Below, piece after piece: positions 1 to 12,488 of a stretch of 64,000 nucleotides of DNA (within the stretch, counting starts at the first letter, position 1; each line of letters opens with the position of its first letter). The stretch comes from Plasmopara viticola (Eukaryota > Oomycota > Peronosporomycetes > Peronosporales > Peronosporaceae). A program made the translations under genes and the position numbers. The notes below the pieces were generated by a model. That model saw only the letters and a list, made by a program, of their open reading frames with translations. It had not been told where the DNA came from and made no database searches. Location: contig MBPM02000139.1 in the NCBI GenBank assembly GCA_001695595.3, positions 53,015 through 117,014 on the forward strand. Direction: 5' to 3'.

Positions 1-1609
1 GTCGTAGGACGAACTAGCGCTTCGAACAGAGCGTTATTCGCTAAGTAAAACTTCAATCGCATATCTTAACATCCGAGTAGCTTTTTTAGATGTTTCTGAT
101 ACCGGAGGAAGAATCAGCGCTTATCGGAGCAGTATTTGCTAATCACACTCATACGCGTGTCGGCACGTCCAGGAAGCTTGTTTAGACGGACCTTATGCAG
201 TAACATCAACCAGCGCTTTGAAAGGAACAGCTTTCGCTAAGGTTCGCTTATATGCGTGTCTGCACATCCAGGAAGCTTTAATGGACGTATTTATTGCCGT
301 TGGAAGAATCAGCGCTTCAAACGGATCAGTATTCGCTCAGTTTCTTTATTTGGAGGATTGCACGAAAGCTTTCTTAGATGTATCGATACCGTAGCCCGAA
401 TCCGCGCTTTAAACGGAGCCGTATGCGCTTAGTTACGCTTCAAACGCGTGTTTGCACGACCCGGAAGCTCAATTAAACGTATCGGATGCCATATCACGAA
501 TCAGCGCTTCAAACGGCGCAGTATGCACTAACCTACATTTGAAACGCGTGTCTGCACGTCCAGCAAGCTCAATTGGACGTATCAGATGCCGTAGCACGAA
601 TCAGCGCTTCAAAAGGAGCAGTATGCGCTAAGTTACGCTTGGAACGCGTGTCTGCACGTCCAGGAAGCTCAGTTGGTCGTGGCGGATGTCGAAGCACGAA
701 TTGGCGATTCAAACGGAGCGGTGTGTGCTACGTTACGCTTTAAACGCGTGTCTGCACGTCCCGGAAGCTCAAATGGACGTGGCTGATGCCGTAGCACGAG
801 TCAGCGCTTCAAACGGAGCAGTACGCACAAAGTTACGCTTGAAAAGCACATCTAAGAAGCTTAATTGGACGTACCTAATGCCGTAAAACGATCAGCGCTT
901 CAAACGGAGCAGTATGCGCCAAGTTACGCCTAAAGCGCGTGTCTGCACGTCCAGAAAGCTCAATTGTACGTATCTGATGCCGTGATAACAGAGCAAATAT
1001 TCGCAAAGTTAAACTTCGAACGCGTATCTGATCACCCGGGAAGCTAGTTTAGACGTATCTGATGCCGTAGGAAGAATCAGCGCTTTAACGGATCAGTATT
1101 CGCTGAGTTTCTTTTCTTCGCCTGTCTACCCGGAAGCTTTCTTAGATGTATCTGATGCCGTAGAACGAATCAGCGCTTCAAACGGAGCAGTATGCGCCAA
1201 GTTACGCCTTAAAGGCGTGTCTGCACTTCCAGAAAGCTCAATTGTACGTATCTGATGCCGTGATAACAGAGCAATATTCGCAAAGTTAAACTTCAAACGC
1301 GTATCTGATCACCCGGGAAGCTAGTTTAGACGTATCTGATGCCGTAGACAGAATCAGCGCTTTAACGGATCAGTTTTTTTATTCGCGTGTCTGCCCGGAA
1401 GCTTTCTTAGATGTATTTGATGCCGTAGGAAGAATTGGCGCTTCAAACGGAGCAGTGTTCGCTAAGTTGAGCTTTTAACTCGTGTTTGCACTCCCAAGAA
1501 AGCTTAATCGGACGTTTCTGATGCCGTAGGATGAACCAGCGTTTTAAACGGATCTGAACTCGCTAGGTTGCGCTTAAAATGCATGTCTTCTTAATTCGAC
1601 GTATCTGAC
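1..1609. repeat. A-family block P1 (17 monomers, ~1.61 kb HOR)
   Basis: The block runs from one GTCGTAGGAC landmark to the next, at 1610, and holds about 17 monomers, several of them shortened. Two monomers near 985 and 1262 lack the GCGCTTCAAAC part and begin GATAACAGAGCAA. The block is nearly identical to 3221-4830. Its first 70 bp (CTAAGTAAAACTTCAATCGC) match the start of the block at 8931 better than the start of 3221, which indicates exchange among blocks. A 66-codon frame at 686-886 recurs unchanged at 3906-4106 and is a by-product of the duplication. Confidence 0.92.
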
Positions 1610-3220
1610 GTCGTAGGACGAACTAGCGCTTCGAACAGAGCGTTATTCGCTAAGTTAAACTGTAATCGCATATCTTAACATCCGAGTAGCTTTTTTAGAT
1701 GTTTCTGATACCGGAGGAAGAATGAGCGCTTCACGGAGCAGTATTTGCTAATCACACTCATACGCGTGTCGGCACGTCCAGGAAGCTTGTTTAGACGGAC
1801 CTTATGCAGTAACATCAACCAGCGCTTTGAAAGGAACAGCTTTCGCTAAGGTTCGCTTATATGCGTGTCTGCACATCCAGGAAGCTTTAATGGACGTATT
1901 TATTGCCGTTGGAAGAATCAGCGCTTCAAACGGATCAGTATTCGCTCAGTTTTTTTAATTGGAGGATTGCACGAAAGCTTTCTTAGATGTATCAATACCG
2001 TAGCCCGAATCCGCGCTTAAAACGGAGCCGTATGCGCTTAGTTACGCTTCAAACGCGTGTTTGCACGACCAGGAAGCTCAATTAAACGTATCGGATGCCA
2101 TATCACGAATCAGCGCTTCAAACGGCGCAGTATGCACTAACCTACGCTTGAAACGCGTGTCCGCACGTCCAGCAAGCTCAACTAGACGTATCAGATGCCG
2201 TAGCACAAATCAGCGCTTCAAAAGGAGCAGTATGCGCTAAGTTTCGCTTGGAACGCGTGTCTGCACGTCCAGGAAGCTCATTTTGTCGTGGCGGATGCCG
2301 TAGAACGAATTGGCGCTTCAAACGGAGCGGTGTGTGCTACGTTACGCTTGAAACGCGTGTCTGCTCGTCCCGGAAGCTCAAATGGACGTAGCTGATGCCG
2401 TAGCACGAGTCAGCGCTTCAAACGGAGCAGTACGCACAAAGTTACGCTTGAAAAGCACATCTAAGAAGCTTAATTGGACGTACCTAATGCCGTAAAACGA
2501 AACAGCGCTTCAAACGGAGCAGTATGCGCCAAGTTACGCTTGAAACGCGTGTCTGCACGTCCAGAAAGCTCAATTGTACGTATCTGATGCCGTGATAACA
2601 GAGCAATATTCGCAAAGTTAAACTTCAAACGCGTATCTGATCACCCGGGAAGCTAGTTTTGACGTATCTGATGCCGTAGACAGAATCAGCGCTTTAACGG
2701 ATCAGTTTTTTTTATTCGCGTGTCTGCCAGGAAGCTTTCTTAGATATATTTGATGCCGTAGAACGAATCAGCGCTTCAAACGGAGCAGTATGCGTCAAGT
2801 TACGCTTGAAACGCGTGTCTGCACGTCTGGGAGGCTCAATTGTACGCATCTGATGCCGTAGTAACCAAGCGATACTCGCAAAGTTAAACTTCAAACGCGG
2901 ATCTGATCACCCGGAAAGCTAGTTTAGACGTGTATGATGCCGTAGGAAGAATCAGCGCTTTAACGGATCAGTATTCGCTCAGTTTCATTGCTTCGCGTGT
3001 CTGCCCGGAAGCTTTCTTAGATGTATTTGATGCCGTCGAAGGAATTGGCACTATAAAACGGAGCAGTGTTCGCTAAGTTGATCTTTTAACTCGTGTTTGC
3101 ACTCCCAAGAAAGCTTAACCGGACGTTTCTGATGCCGTAGGATGAACCAGCGTTTTAAACGGATCTGAACTCGCTAGGTTGCGCTTAAAATGCATGTCTT
3201 CTTAATTCGACGTATCTGAC
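1610..3220. repeat. A-family block P2 (17 monomers, ~1.61 kb HOR)
   Basis: The block has the same monomer order as P1 but carries its own set of differences. Examples are GAATGAGCGCTTCACGG near 1720, a CGTCTGGGAGGCTCAATTG monomer near 2825, and GTCGAAGGAATTGGCACTAT near 3036. It is nearly identical to 4831-6441, at an offset of 3221 bp. P1 plus P2 therefore behave as one 3.22 kb repeat unit of about 34 monomers. Confidence 0.92.
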
Positions 3221-4830
3221 GTCGTAGGACGAACTAGCGCTTCGAACAGAGCGTTATTCGCTAAGTTAAACTTAAATCGCATATCTGAACATCCGAGTAG
3301 CTTTTTTAGATGTTTCTGATACCGGAGGAAGAATCAGCGCTTCACGGAGCAGTATTTGCTAATCACACTCATACGCGTGTCGGCACGTCCAGGAAGCTTG
3401 TTTAGACGGACCTTATGCAGTAACATCAACCAGCGCTTTGAAAGGAACAGCTTTCGCTAAGGTTCGCTTATATGCGTGTCTGCACATCCAGGAAGCTTTA
3501 ATGGACGTATTTATTGCCGTTGGAAGAATCAGCGCTTCAAACGGATCAGTATTCGCTCAGTTTCTTTATTTGGAGGATTGCACGAAAGCTTTCTTAGATG
3601 TATCGATACCGTAGCCCGAATCCGCGCTTTAAACGGAGCCGTATGCGCTTAGTTACGCTTCAAACGCGTGTTTGCACGACCAGGAAGCTCAATTAAACGT
3701 ATCGGATGCCATATCACGAATCAGCGCTTCAAACGGCGCAGTATGCACTAACCTACATTTGAAACGCGTGTCTGCACGTCCAGCAAGCTCAACTAGACGT
3801 ATCAGATGCCGTAGCACGAATCAGCGCTTCAAAAGGAGCAGTATGAGCTAAGTTACGCTTGGAACGCGTGTCTGCACGTCCAGGAAGCTCAGTTGGTCGT
3901 GGCGGATGTCGAAGCACGAATTGGCGATTCAAACGGAGCGGTGTGTGCTACGTTACGCTTTAAACGCGTGTCTGCACGTCCCGGAAGCTCAAATGGACGT
4001 GGCTGATGCCGTAGCACGAGTCAGCGCTTCAAACGGAGCAGTACGCACAAAGTTACGCTTGAAAAGCACATCTAAGAAGCTTAATTGGACGTACCTAATG
4101 CCGTAAAACGATCAGCGCTTCAAACGGAGCAGTATGCGCCAAGTTACGCCTAAAGCGCGTGTCTGCACGTCCAGAAAGCTCAATTGTACGTATCTGATGC
4201 CGTGATAACAGAGCAAATATTCGCAAAGTTAAACTTCGAACGCGTATCTGATCACCCGGGAAGCTAGTTTAGACGTATCTGATGCCGTAGGAAGAATCAG
4301 CGCTTTAACGGATCAGTATTCGCTGAGTTTCTTTTCTTCGCCTGTCTACCCGGAAGCTTTCTTAGATGTATCTGATGCCGTAGAACGAATCAGCGCTTCA
4401 AACGGAGCAGTATGCGCCAAGTTACGCCTTAAAGGCGTGTCTGCACTTCCAGAAAGCTCAATTGTACGTATCTGATGCCGTGATAACAGAGCAATATTCG
4501 CAAAGTTAAACTTCAAACGCGTATCTGATCACCCGGGAAGCTAGTTTACACGTATCTGATGCCGTAGACAGAATCAGCGCTTTAACGGATCAGTTTTTTT
4601 TATTCGCGTGTCTGCCCGGAAGCTTTCTTAGATGTATTTGATGCCGTAGGAAGAATTGGCGCTTCAAACGGAGCAGTGTTCGCTAAGTTGAGCTTTTAAC
4701 TCGTGTTTGCACTCCCAAGAAAGCTTAATCGGACGTTTCTGATGCCGTAGGATGAACCAGCGTTTTAAACGGATCTGAACTCGCTAGGTTGCGCTTAAAA
4801 TGCATGTCTTCTTAATTCGACGTATCTGAC
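3221..4830. repeat. A-family block P3 (second copy of P1)
   Basis: The block repeats P1 at an offset of 3220 bp with only scattered substitutions. Examples are GTTTACACGTATC near 4545, where P1 has GTTTAGACG, and TATGAGCTAAG near 3842, where P1 has TATGCGC. The first monomer differs from P1 and instead matches the block starting at 6442 (CTAAGTTAAACTTAAATCGC). Confidence 0.92.
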
Positions 4831-6441
4831 GTCGTAGGACGAACTAGCGCTTCGAACAGAGCGTTATTCGCTAAGTTAAACTGTAATCGCATATCTTAAC
4901 ATCCGAGTAGCTTTTTTAGATGTTTCTGATACCGGAGGAAGAATGAGCGCTTCACGGAGCAGTATTTGCTAATCACACTCATACGCGTGTCGGCACGTCC
5001 AGGAAGCTTGTTTAGACGGACCTTATGCAGTAACATCAACCAGCGCTTTGAAAGGAACAGCTTTCGCTAAGGTTCGCTTATATGCGTGTCTGCACATCCA
5101 GGAAGCTTTAATGGACGTATTTATTGCCGTTGGAAGAATCAGCGCTTCAAACGGATCAGTATTCGCTCAGTTTTTTTAATTGGAGGATTGCACGAAAGCT
5201 TTCTTAGATGTATCAATACCGTAGCCCGAATCCGCGCTTAAAACGGAGCCGTATGCGCTTAGTTACGCTTCAAACGCGTGTTTGCACGACCAGGAAGCTC
5301 AATTAAACGTATCGGATGCCATATCACGAATCAGCGCTTCAAACGGCGCAGTATGCACTAACCTACGCTTGAAACGCGTGTCCGCACGTCCAGCAAGCTC
5401 AACTAGACGTATCAGATGCCGTAGCACAAATCAGCGCTTCAAAAGGAGCAGTATGCGCTAAGTTTCGCTTGGAACGCGTGTCTGCACGTCCAGGAAGCTC
5501 ATTTTGTCGTGGCGGATGCCGTAGAACGAATTGGCGCTTCAAACGGAGCGGTGTGTGCTACGTTACGCTTGAAACGCGTGTCTGCTCGTCCCGGAAGCTC
5601 AAATGGACGTAGCTGATGCCGTAGCACGAGTCAGCGCTTCAAACGGAGCAGTACGCACAAAGTTACGCTTGAAAAGCACATCTAAGAAGCTTAATTGGAC
5701 GTACCTAATGCCGTAAAACGAAACAGCGCTTCAAACGGAGCAGTATGCGCCAAGTTACGCTTGAAACGCGTGTCTGCACGTCCAGAAAGCTCAATTGTAC
5801 GTATCTGATGCCGTGATAACAGAGCAATATTCGCAAAGTTAAACTTCAAACGCGTATCTGATCACCCGGGAAGCTAGTTTTGACGTATCTGATGCCGTAG
5901 ACAGAATCAGCGCTTTAACGGATCAGTTTTTTTTATTCGCGTGTCTGCCAGGAAGCTTTCTTAGATATATTTGATGCCGTAGAACGAATCAGCGCTTCAA
6001 ACGGAGCAGTATGCGTCAAGTTACGCTTGAAACGCGTGTCTGCACGTCTGGGAGGCTCAATTGTACGCATCTGATGCCGTAGTAACCAAGCGATACTCGC
6101 AAAGTTAAACTTCAAACGCGGATCTGATCACCCGGAAAGCTAGTTTAGACGTGTATGATGCCGTAGGAAGAATCAGCGCTTTAACGGATCAGTATTCGCT
6201 CAGTTTCATTGCTTCGCGTGTCTGCCCGGAAGCTTTCTTAGATGTATTTGATGCCGTCGAAGGAATTGGCACTATAAAACGGAGCAGTGTTCGCTAAGTT
6301 GATCTTTTAACTCGTGTTTGCACTCCCAAGAAAGCTTAACCGGACGTTTCTGATGCCGTAGGATGAACCAGCGTTTTAAACGGATCTGAACTCGCTAGGT
6401 TGCGCTTAAAATGCATGTCTTCTTAATTCGACGTATCTGAC
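4831..6441. repeat. A-family block P4 (second copy of P2)
   Basis: The block repeats P2 at an offset of 3221 bp and includes all the P2-specific variants named there. The 60-codon minus-strand frame at 2712-2894 recurs unchanged at 5933-6115 for this reason. Near 5725 it shares the AAACAGCGCTTC variant with P2. Confidence 0.92.
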
Positions 6442-7685
6442 GTCGTAGGACGAACTAGCGCTTCGAACAGAGCGTTATTCGCTAAGTTAAACTTAAATCG
6501 CATATCTGAACATCCGAGTAGCTTTTTTAGATGTTTCTGATACCGGAGGAAGAATCAGCGCTTCACGGAGCAGTATTTGCTAATCACACTCATACGCGTG
6601 TCGGCACGTCCAGGAAGCTTGTTTAGACGGACCTTATGCAGTAACATCAACCAGCGCTTTGAAAGGAACAGCTTTCGCTAAGGTTCGCTTATATGCGTGT
6701 CTGCACATCCAGGAAGCTTTAATGGACGTATTTATTGCCGTTGGAAGAATCAGCGCTTCAAACGGATCAATATTCGCTGAGTTTCTTTTATCGGAGGATT
6801 GCACGAAAGCTTTCTTAGATGTATCGATACCGTAGCCCGAATCCGCGCTTTAAACGGAGCCTTATGCGCTAAGTTACGCTTCAAACGCGTGTCCGCACGA
6901 CCAGGAAGCTCAATTAAACGTATCTGATGCCGTAGCACGAATCAGCGCTTCAAACGGCGCAGTATGCACTAACCTACGCTTGAAACGCGTGTCCGCACGT
7001 CCAGCAAGCTCGATTGGACGTATCGGATGCCGTAGCACGAATTGGCGCTTCAAACGGAGCGGTGTGTGCTACGTTACGCTTAAAACGCGTGTCTGCACGT
7101 CCCGGAAGCTCAAATGGACGTAGCTGATGCCGTAGCACGAGTCAGCGCTTCAAACGGAGCAGTGCGCGCAAAGTTACGCTTGAAAAGCACATCCAAGAAG
7201 CTTAATTGGACGTACCTAATGCCGTAAAACGAATCAGCGCTTCAAACGGAGCGGTATGCGCCAAGTTACGCTTAAAACGCGTGTCTGCGCGTCCGGAAAG
7301 CTCAATTGTACGCATCTGATGCCGTGATAACAGAGCAATATTCGCAAAGTTAAACTTCAAACGCGTATCTGATCACCCGGGAAGCTAGTTTTGACGTATC
7401 TGATGCCGTAGACAGAATCAGCGCTTTAACGGATCAGTATTCACTCAGTTTTTTTGATTCGCGTGTCTGCCCGGAAGCTTTCTTAGATGTATTTGATAAC
7501 GTAGGAAGAATTGGCGCTTCAAACGGAGCAGTGTTCGCTAAGTTGGGCTTTTAACTCGTGTTTGCACTCCCAAGAAAGCTTCACCGGACGTATCTGATGC
7601 CGTAGGATGAACCAGTGTTTTCAACGGATCTGAACTCGCTAGGTTGCGCTTAAAATGCATGTCTGCTTAATTCGACGTATCTGAC
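6442..7685. repeat. A-family shortened P block (13 monomers, 1.24 kb)
   Basis: The first 320 bp follow P3 almost exactly. The block then drifts into a different variant set (CAATATTCGCTGAG near 6770) and lacks several of the 17 monomers of a full P block. It ends at the GTCGTGGGAC landmark at 7686. It looks like a P block that lost about four monomers by unequal exchange. Confidence 0.85.
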
Positions 7686-8349
7686 GTCGTGGGACGAGCT
7701 AGCGCTTCGTACAGAGCGTCATTCGCTAAGTTAAACTTAAATCGCATATCTGAACATCCGAGTAGCTTTCTTAGATGTATCTGATGCCGTAAGAAGAATC
7801 AGCGCTTGAATCGGAGCAGTATTTGCTAACGTACACTTATACGCGTGTCGGCACGTCCAGCAAGCTCAATTGGACGTATAAGATGCCGTAGCATGAATCA
7901 GCGCTTTAAACGGAGCAGTATGCGCTAAGTTTCGCTTGGAACGCGTGTCTGCACGTTCAGAAAGCTCAATTGTACGTATCTGATGCCGTGATAACAGAGC
8001 AATATTCGCAAAGTTAAACTTCAAACGCGTATCTGATCACCCGGGAAGCTAGTTTAGACGTATCTGATGCCGTAGACAGAATCAGCGCTTTTTCGGGTCA
8101 GTATTCGCTCAGTTTCTTTGATTCGCGTGTCTGCCCGGAAGCTTTCTTAGATGTATTTGATGCCGTAGGAAGAATTGGCGCTTCAAACGGAGCAGTGTTC
8201 GCTAAGTTGAGTTTTAAACTCGTGCTTGCACTCCCAAGAAAGCTTTACCGGACGTATCTGATGCCGTAGGATGAACCAGCGTTTTCAACGGATCAGAACT
8301 CGCTAGGTTGCGCTTAAAATTCATGTCTGCATAATTCGACGTATCTAAC
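7686..8349. repeat. A-family seven-monomer block (664 bp)
   Basis: There are seven monomers, at about 7700, 7799, 7900, 7990, 8081, 8177 and 8277. The fourth is of the GATAACAGAGCAA type, which lacks the CGCTTCAAAC part. The block ends in a monomer with the 12 bp landmark deletion and passes directly into the block at 8350. Confidence 0.82.
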
Positions 8350-8930
8350 GTCGTACGACGAGCTAGCGCTTCGTATAGAGCAATATTCGCTAAGTTAAAC
8401 TTAAATAGCATATATATACATTCGAGTAGCTTTTTTAGATGTATCTGATGCCGTAGAAAGAATTAACGTTTCAAACGGATCAGTATTAGCTAAGTTTCAC
8501 TTATATGCGTGTGTGCACGTCCAGGGAAGCTCGTTTAGACGTATCTGATGCAGTAGGATGAACCAGCTCTTTAAACTGAACAGCATTTGTTAAGGTTTGC
8601 TCTTACGCGTGTCTGCACATCCGGAAGGTTTAAATGAATGTACCTAATGCCGTTTGAAGAATCAGCGCTTAAAACAGATTAGTAATAGCTCAGTTACTTT
8701 TAATCGCGTGTCGTCACGAAAGCTTTCTTAGATGTATTTGATGCCGTCGAAGGAATTGGCGCTATAAAACGGAGCAGTGTTCGCTATATGAGCTTTTAAC
8801 TCGCGTTTGCACTCCCAAGGAAGCTTAACCGGACGTATCTGTTGCTGTAGGATGAACCAGCGTTTTAAACGGATCTGAATTCGTTAGGTTGCGCTTAGAA
8901 TGCATGTCTGATTAATTCGACGTATCTGAC
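8350..8930. repeat. A-family six-monomer block, copy 1 (581 bp)
   Basis: The block has six monomers beginning with AGCGCTTCGTATAG. The section from about 8214 through this block recurs 1925 bp downstream, at 10139-10854; a 65-codon minus-strand frame at 8214-8411 recurs unchanged at 10139-10336. Monomer four carries the shortened CGCGTGTCGTCACGAAAGC segment that later typifies the fifth monomer of the S unit. Confidence 0.85.
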
Positions 8931-10274
8931 GTCGTAGGACGAACTAGCGCTTCGAACAGAGCGTTATTCGCTAAGTAAAACTTCAATCGCATATCTTAAC
9001 ATCCGAGTAGCTTTTTTAGATGTTTCTGATACCGGAGGAAGAATCAGCGCTTATCGGAGCAGTATTTGCTAATCACACTCATACGCGTGTCGGCACGTCC
9101 AGGAAGCTTGTTTAGACGGACCTTATGCAGTAGCATCAACCAGCGCTTTGAAAGGAACAGCTTTCGCTAAGGTTCGCTTATATGCGTGTCTGCACATCCA
9201 GGAAGCTTAATTGGACGTATTTAATGCCGTTGGAAGAATCAGCGCTTCAAACGAATCAGTATTCGCTCAAATTTTTTAATTGGAGGATTGCACGAAAGCT
9301 TTCTTAGATGTATCGATACCGTAGCCCGAATCCGCGCTTTAAACGGAGCCGTATGCGCTAAGTTACGCTTCAAACGCGTGTCTACACGACCAGGAAGCTC
9401 AATTAGACGTATCTAATGCCATATCACGAATCAGCGCTTCAAACGGCGCAGTATGCACTAACCTACGCTCGAAACGCGTGTCCGCACGTCCAGCAAGCTC
9501 AATTGGACGTAACAGATGCCGTAGCACGAATCAGCGCTTCAAAAGGAGCGGTATGCGCTAAGTTACGCTTGGAACGCGTGTCTGCACGTCCTGGAAGCTC
9601 AATTGGTCGTGGCGGATGTCGTAGCACGAATTGGCGCTTCAAACGGAGCGGTATGTGCTTCGTTACGCTTAAAACGCGTGTCTGCACGTCCCGGAAGCTC
9701 AAATGGACGTAGCTGATGCCGTAGCACGAGTCAGCGCTTCAAACGGAGTAGTGCGCGAAAAGTTACGCTTGAAAAGCACATCCAAGAAGCTTAATTGGAC
9801 GTACCTAATGCCGTTGAACGAATCAGCGCTTCAAACGGAGCAGTATGCGCCAAGTTACGCTTAAAACGCGTGTCTGCACGTCCAGAAAGCTCAATTGTAC
9901 GTATCTGATGCCCTGATAACAGAGAAATATTCGCAAAGTTAAACTTCAAACACGTATCTGATCACCCGGGAAGCTAGTTTAGACGTATCTGATGCTGTAG
10001 ACAGAATCAGCGCTCTAACGGATCAGTATTCACTCAGTTTCTTTGATTCGCGTGTCTGCCCGGAAGCTTTCTTAGATGAATTTGATGCCGTTGGAAGAAT
10101 TGGCGCTTTAGACGGAGCAGTGTTCGCTAAGTTGAGTTTTAAACTCGTGCTTGCACTCCCAAGAAAGCTTTACCGGACGTATCTGATGCCGTAGGATGAA
10201 CCAGCGTTTTCAACGGATCAGAACTCGCTAGGTTGCGCTTAAAATTCATGTCTGCATAATTCGACGTATCTAAC
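8931..10274. repeat. A-family 14-monomer block (1.34 kb, P-like)
   Basis: The block starts like P1 (CTAAGTAAAACTTCAATCGC) and follows the P monomer order, but it has only about 14 monomers. The missing part is the duplicated GATAACAGAG section of a full P block. Its end matches the end of the block at 7686-8349, so the copy at 10139 onward was carried over together with its flank. Confidence 0.85.
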
Positions 10275-10854
10275 GTCGTACGACGAGCTAGCGCTTCGTA
10301 TAGAGCAATATTCGCTAAGTTAAACTTAAATAGCATATATATACATTCGAGTAGCTTTTTTAGATGTATCTGATGCCGTAGAAAGAATTAACGTTTCAAA
10401 CGGATCAGTATTAGCTAAGTTACACTTATATGCGTGTGTGCACGTCCAGGGAAGCTCGTTTAGACGTATCTGATGCAGTAGGATGAACCAGCTCTTTAAA
10501 CTGAACAGCATTTGTTAAGGTTTGCTCTTACGCGTGTCTGCACATCCGGAAGGTTTAAATGAATGTACCTAATGCCGTTTGAAGAATCAGCGCTTAAAAC
10601 AGATTAGTAATAGCTCAGTTACTTTTAATCGCGTGTCGTCACAAAAGCGTTCTTATATGTATTTGATGCCGTAGAAAGAATTGGTGCTTCAAGCGGAGCA
10701 GTGTTCGCTATGTGAGCTTTTAACTCGCGTTTGCACTCTTAAGGAAGCTTAACCGGACGTATCTGTTGCTGTAGGATGAACCAGCGTTTTAAACGGATCT
10801 GAATTCGTTAGGTTGCGCTTAAAATGCATGTCTGCTTAATTCGACGTATCTGAC
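10275..10854. repeat. A-family six-monomer block, copy 2 (580 bp)
   Basis: This is a close copy of 8350-8930. Its fourth monomer reads GTCGTCACAAAAGCG and TTCTTATATG where copy 1 has GTCGTCACGAAAGC and TTCTTAGATG. Exactly those changes appear again in the S' blocks at 17905-18582 and 24249-24926, so this copy or a sister is related to the source of those mosaics. Confidence 0.85.
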
Positions 10855-11810
10855 GTCGTACGACGAACTAGCGCTTCGTACAGAGCGTTATTCGCTGAGT
10901 TAAACTTAAATCGCATATCTGAACATCCGAGTAGCTTTCTTAGATATATCTGATGCCGGAGGAAGAATCAGCGCTTCAAACGGAGCAGTATTTGCTAAGG
11001 TACACTTATACGCGTGTCGGCACGTCCAGCAAGCTCAATTGGACGTATAAGATGCCGTAGCATGAATCAGCGCTTTAAACGGAGCGGTATGCGCTAAGTT
11101 TCGCTTGGAACGCGTGTCTGCACGTTCAGGAAGCTCAATTGGTCGTGGCGGATGTCGAAGCACGAATTGGCGCTTCAAACGGAGCGGTATGTGCTACGTT
11201 ACGCTTAAAACGCGTGTCTGCACGTCCCGGAAGCTCAAATGGACGTAGCTGATGCCGTAGCACGAGTCAGCGCTTCAAACGGAGCAGTACGCGCTAAGTT
11301 ACGGTTGAAAAGCACTTCCACAGAAGCTTAATTGGACGCACCTAATGCCGTAAAACGAATCAGCGCTTCAAACGGAGCGGTATGTGCCAAGTTACGCTTA
11401 AAACGCGTGTCTGCACGTCCAGAAAGCTCAATTGTACGTATCTGATGCCGTGATAACAGAGCAATATTCGCAAAGTTAAACTTCAAACGCGTATCTGATC
11501 ACCCGGGAAGCTAGTTTAGACGTATCTGATGCCGTAGACAGAATCAGCGCTTTAACGGATCAGTATTCGCTCAGTTTTTTTTATTCGCGTGTCTGCCCGG
11601 AAGCTTTCTTAGATGTATTTGATGCCGTAGGAAGAATTGGCGATTCAAACGTAGCAGTGTTCGCTAAGTTGAGTTTTTAACTCGTGTTTGCACTCCCAAG
11701 AAAGCTTAACCGGACGTTTCTGATGCCGTAGGATGAACCAGTATTTTAAACGGATCTGATTCGTTGGGTTGCGCTTAAAATGCATGTCTGCTTAATTCGA
11801 CGTATCTGAC
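10855..11810. repeat. A-family ten-monomer block (956 bp)
   Basis: There are about ten monomers, at about 10870, 10969, 11069, 11167, 11269, 11365, 11460, 11550, 11640 and 11740. The middle is P-like and the ends resemble the seven-monomer blocks. The first monomer (CTTCGTACAGAGCGTTATTC) matches the start of the E blocks at 18583 and 24927. Confidence 0.83.
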
Positions 11811-12488
11811 GTCGTGGGCCGAACTAGCGCTTCAAACAGAGCAATATTCACTAAGTTAGACTTAGATAGCATATCTGAACATTCGAGTAGCTTTCTTAGA
11901 TGTATCTGATGCCGTAAGAAGAATCAGCGCTTGAAACGGAGCAGCATTAGCGAAGGTACACTTTTACGCGTGTCGGCACATCCAGGAAGCATGGTTGGAC
12001 GAATGTGATGCCGTTGAAAGAATCAACGCTTCAAACGGGTCGGTATTAGCTAAGTTACACTTATATGCGTGTCTGCACGTCCAGAGAAGATCTTTTAGAC
12101 GTATCCGATGCAGTAGGATGAACCAGCGCTTTAAGCTGAACAGCATTTGTTAAGGTTTGCTTGTATGCGTGTCTGCACATCCGGAAGGTTTAAATGAACG
12201 TATCTAATGCCGTTTGAAGAATCAGCGCTTAAAACGGATTAGTAATAGCTTAGTTACTTTTACCGCGTGTCATCACGAAAGCTTTCTTAGATGTATCTGA
12301 TGCCGTAGAAAGAATTGGCGCTTCAAGCGGAGCAGTGTTCGCTATATGAGCTTTTAACTCGCGTTTGCACTCCCAAGGAAGCTTAACTAGACGTATCTGA
12401 TGCTGTAGGATAAACCAGCGTTTTAAACGGATCTGAATTCGTTAGGTTGCGCTTAAAATGCATGTCTGCTTAATTCGACGTATCTGAC
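11811..12488. repeat. First S-type unit (seven monomers, 678 bp)
   Basis: This is the first block with the full S order: m1 starting CGTGGGCCGAACTAGCGC, then m2 to m7. Near 11895 it still has the uncut CTGATGCCGTAAGAAG, where later S units have the shortened CTGATCAGGAAGAAG. It therefore looks like an older or less derived form of the S unit that dominates downstream. Confidence 0.85.

Noticed and set aside
686..886. Small protein gene (66 codons), repeated at 3906-4106
   Set aside because: It is an open stretch across two monomers of the P block and recurs only because the block does. It has no recognisable domain, regulatory context or frame conservation in the sister blocks P2 and P4.
9416..9712. 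98-codon plus-strand frame as a gene
   Set aside because: It reads through three monomers in three successive frames, so the three parts are the same DNA read differently. This is a consequence of the 100 bp period.
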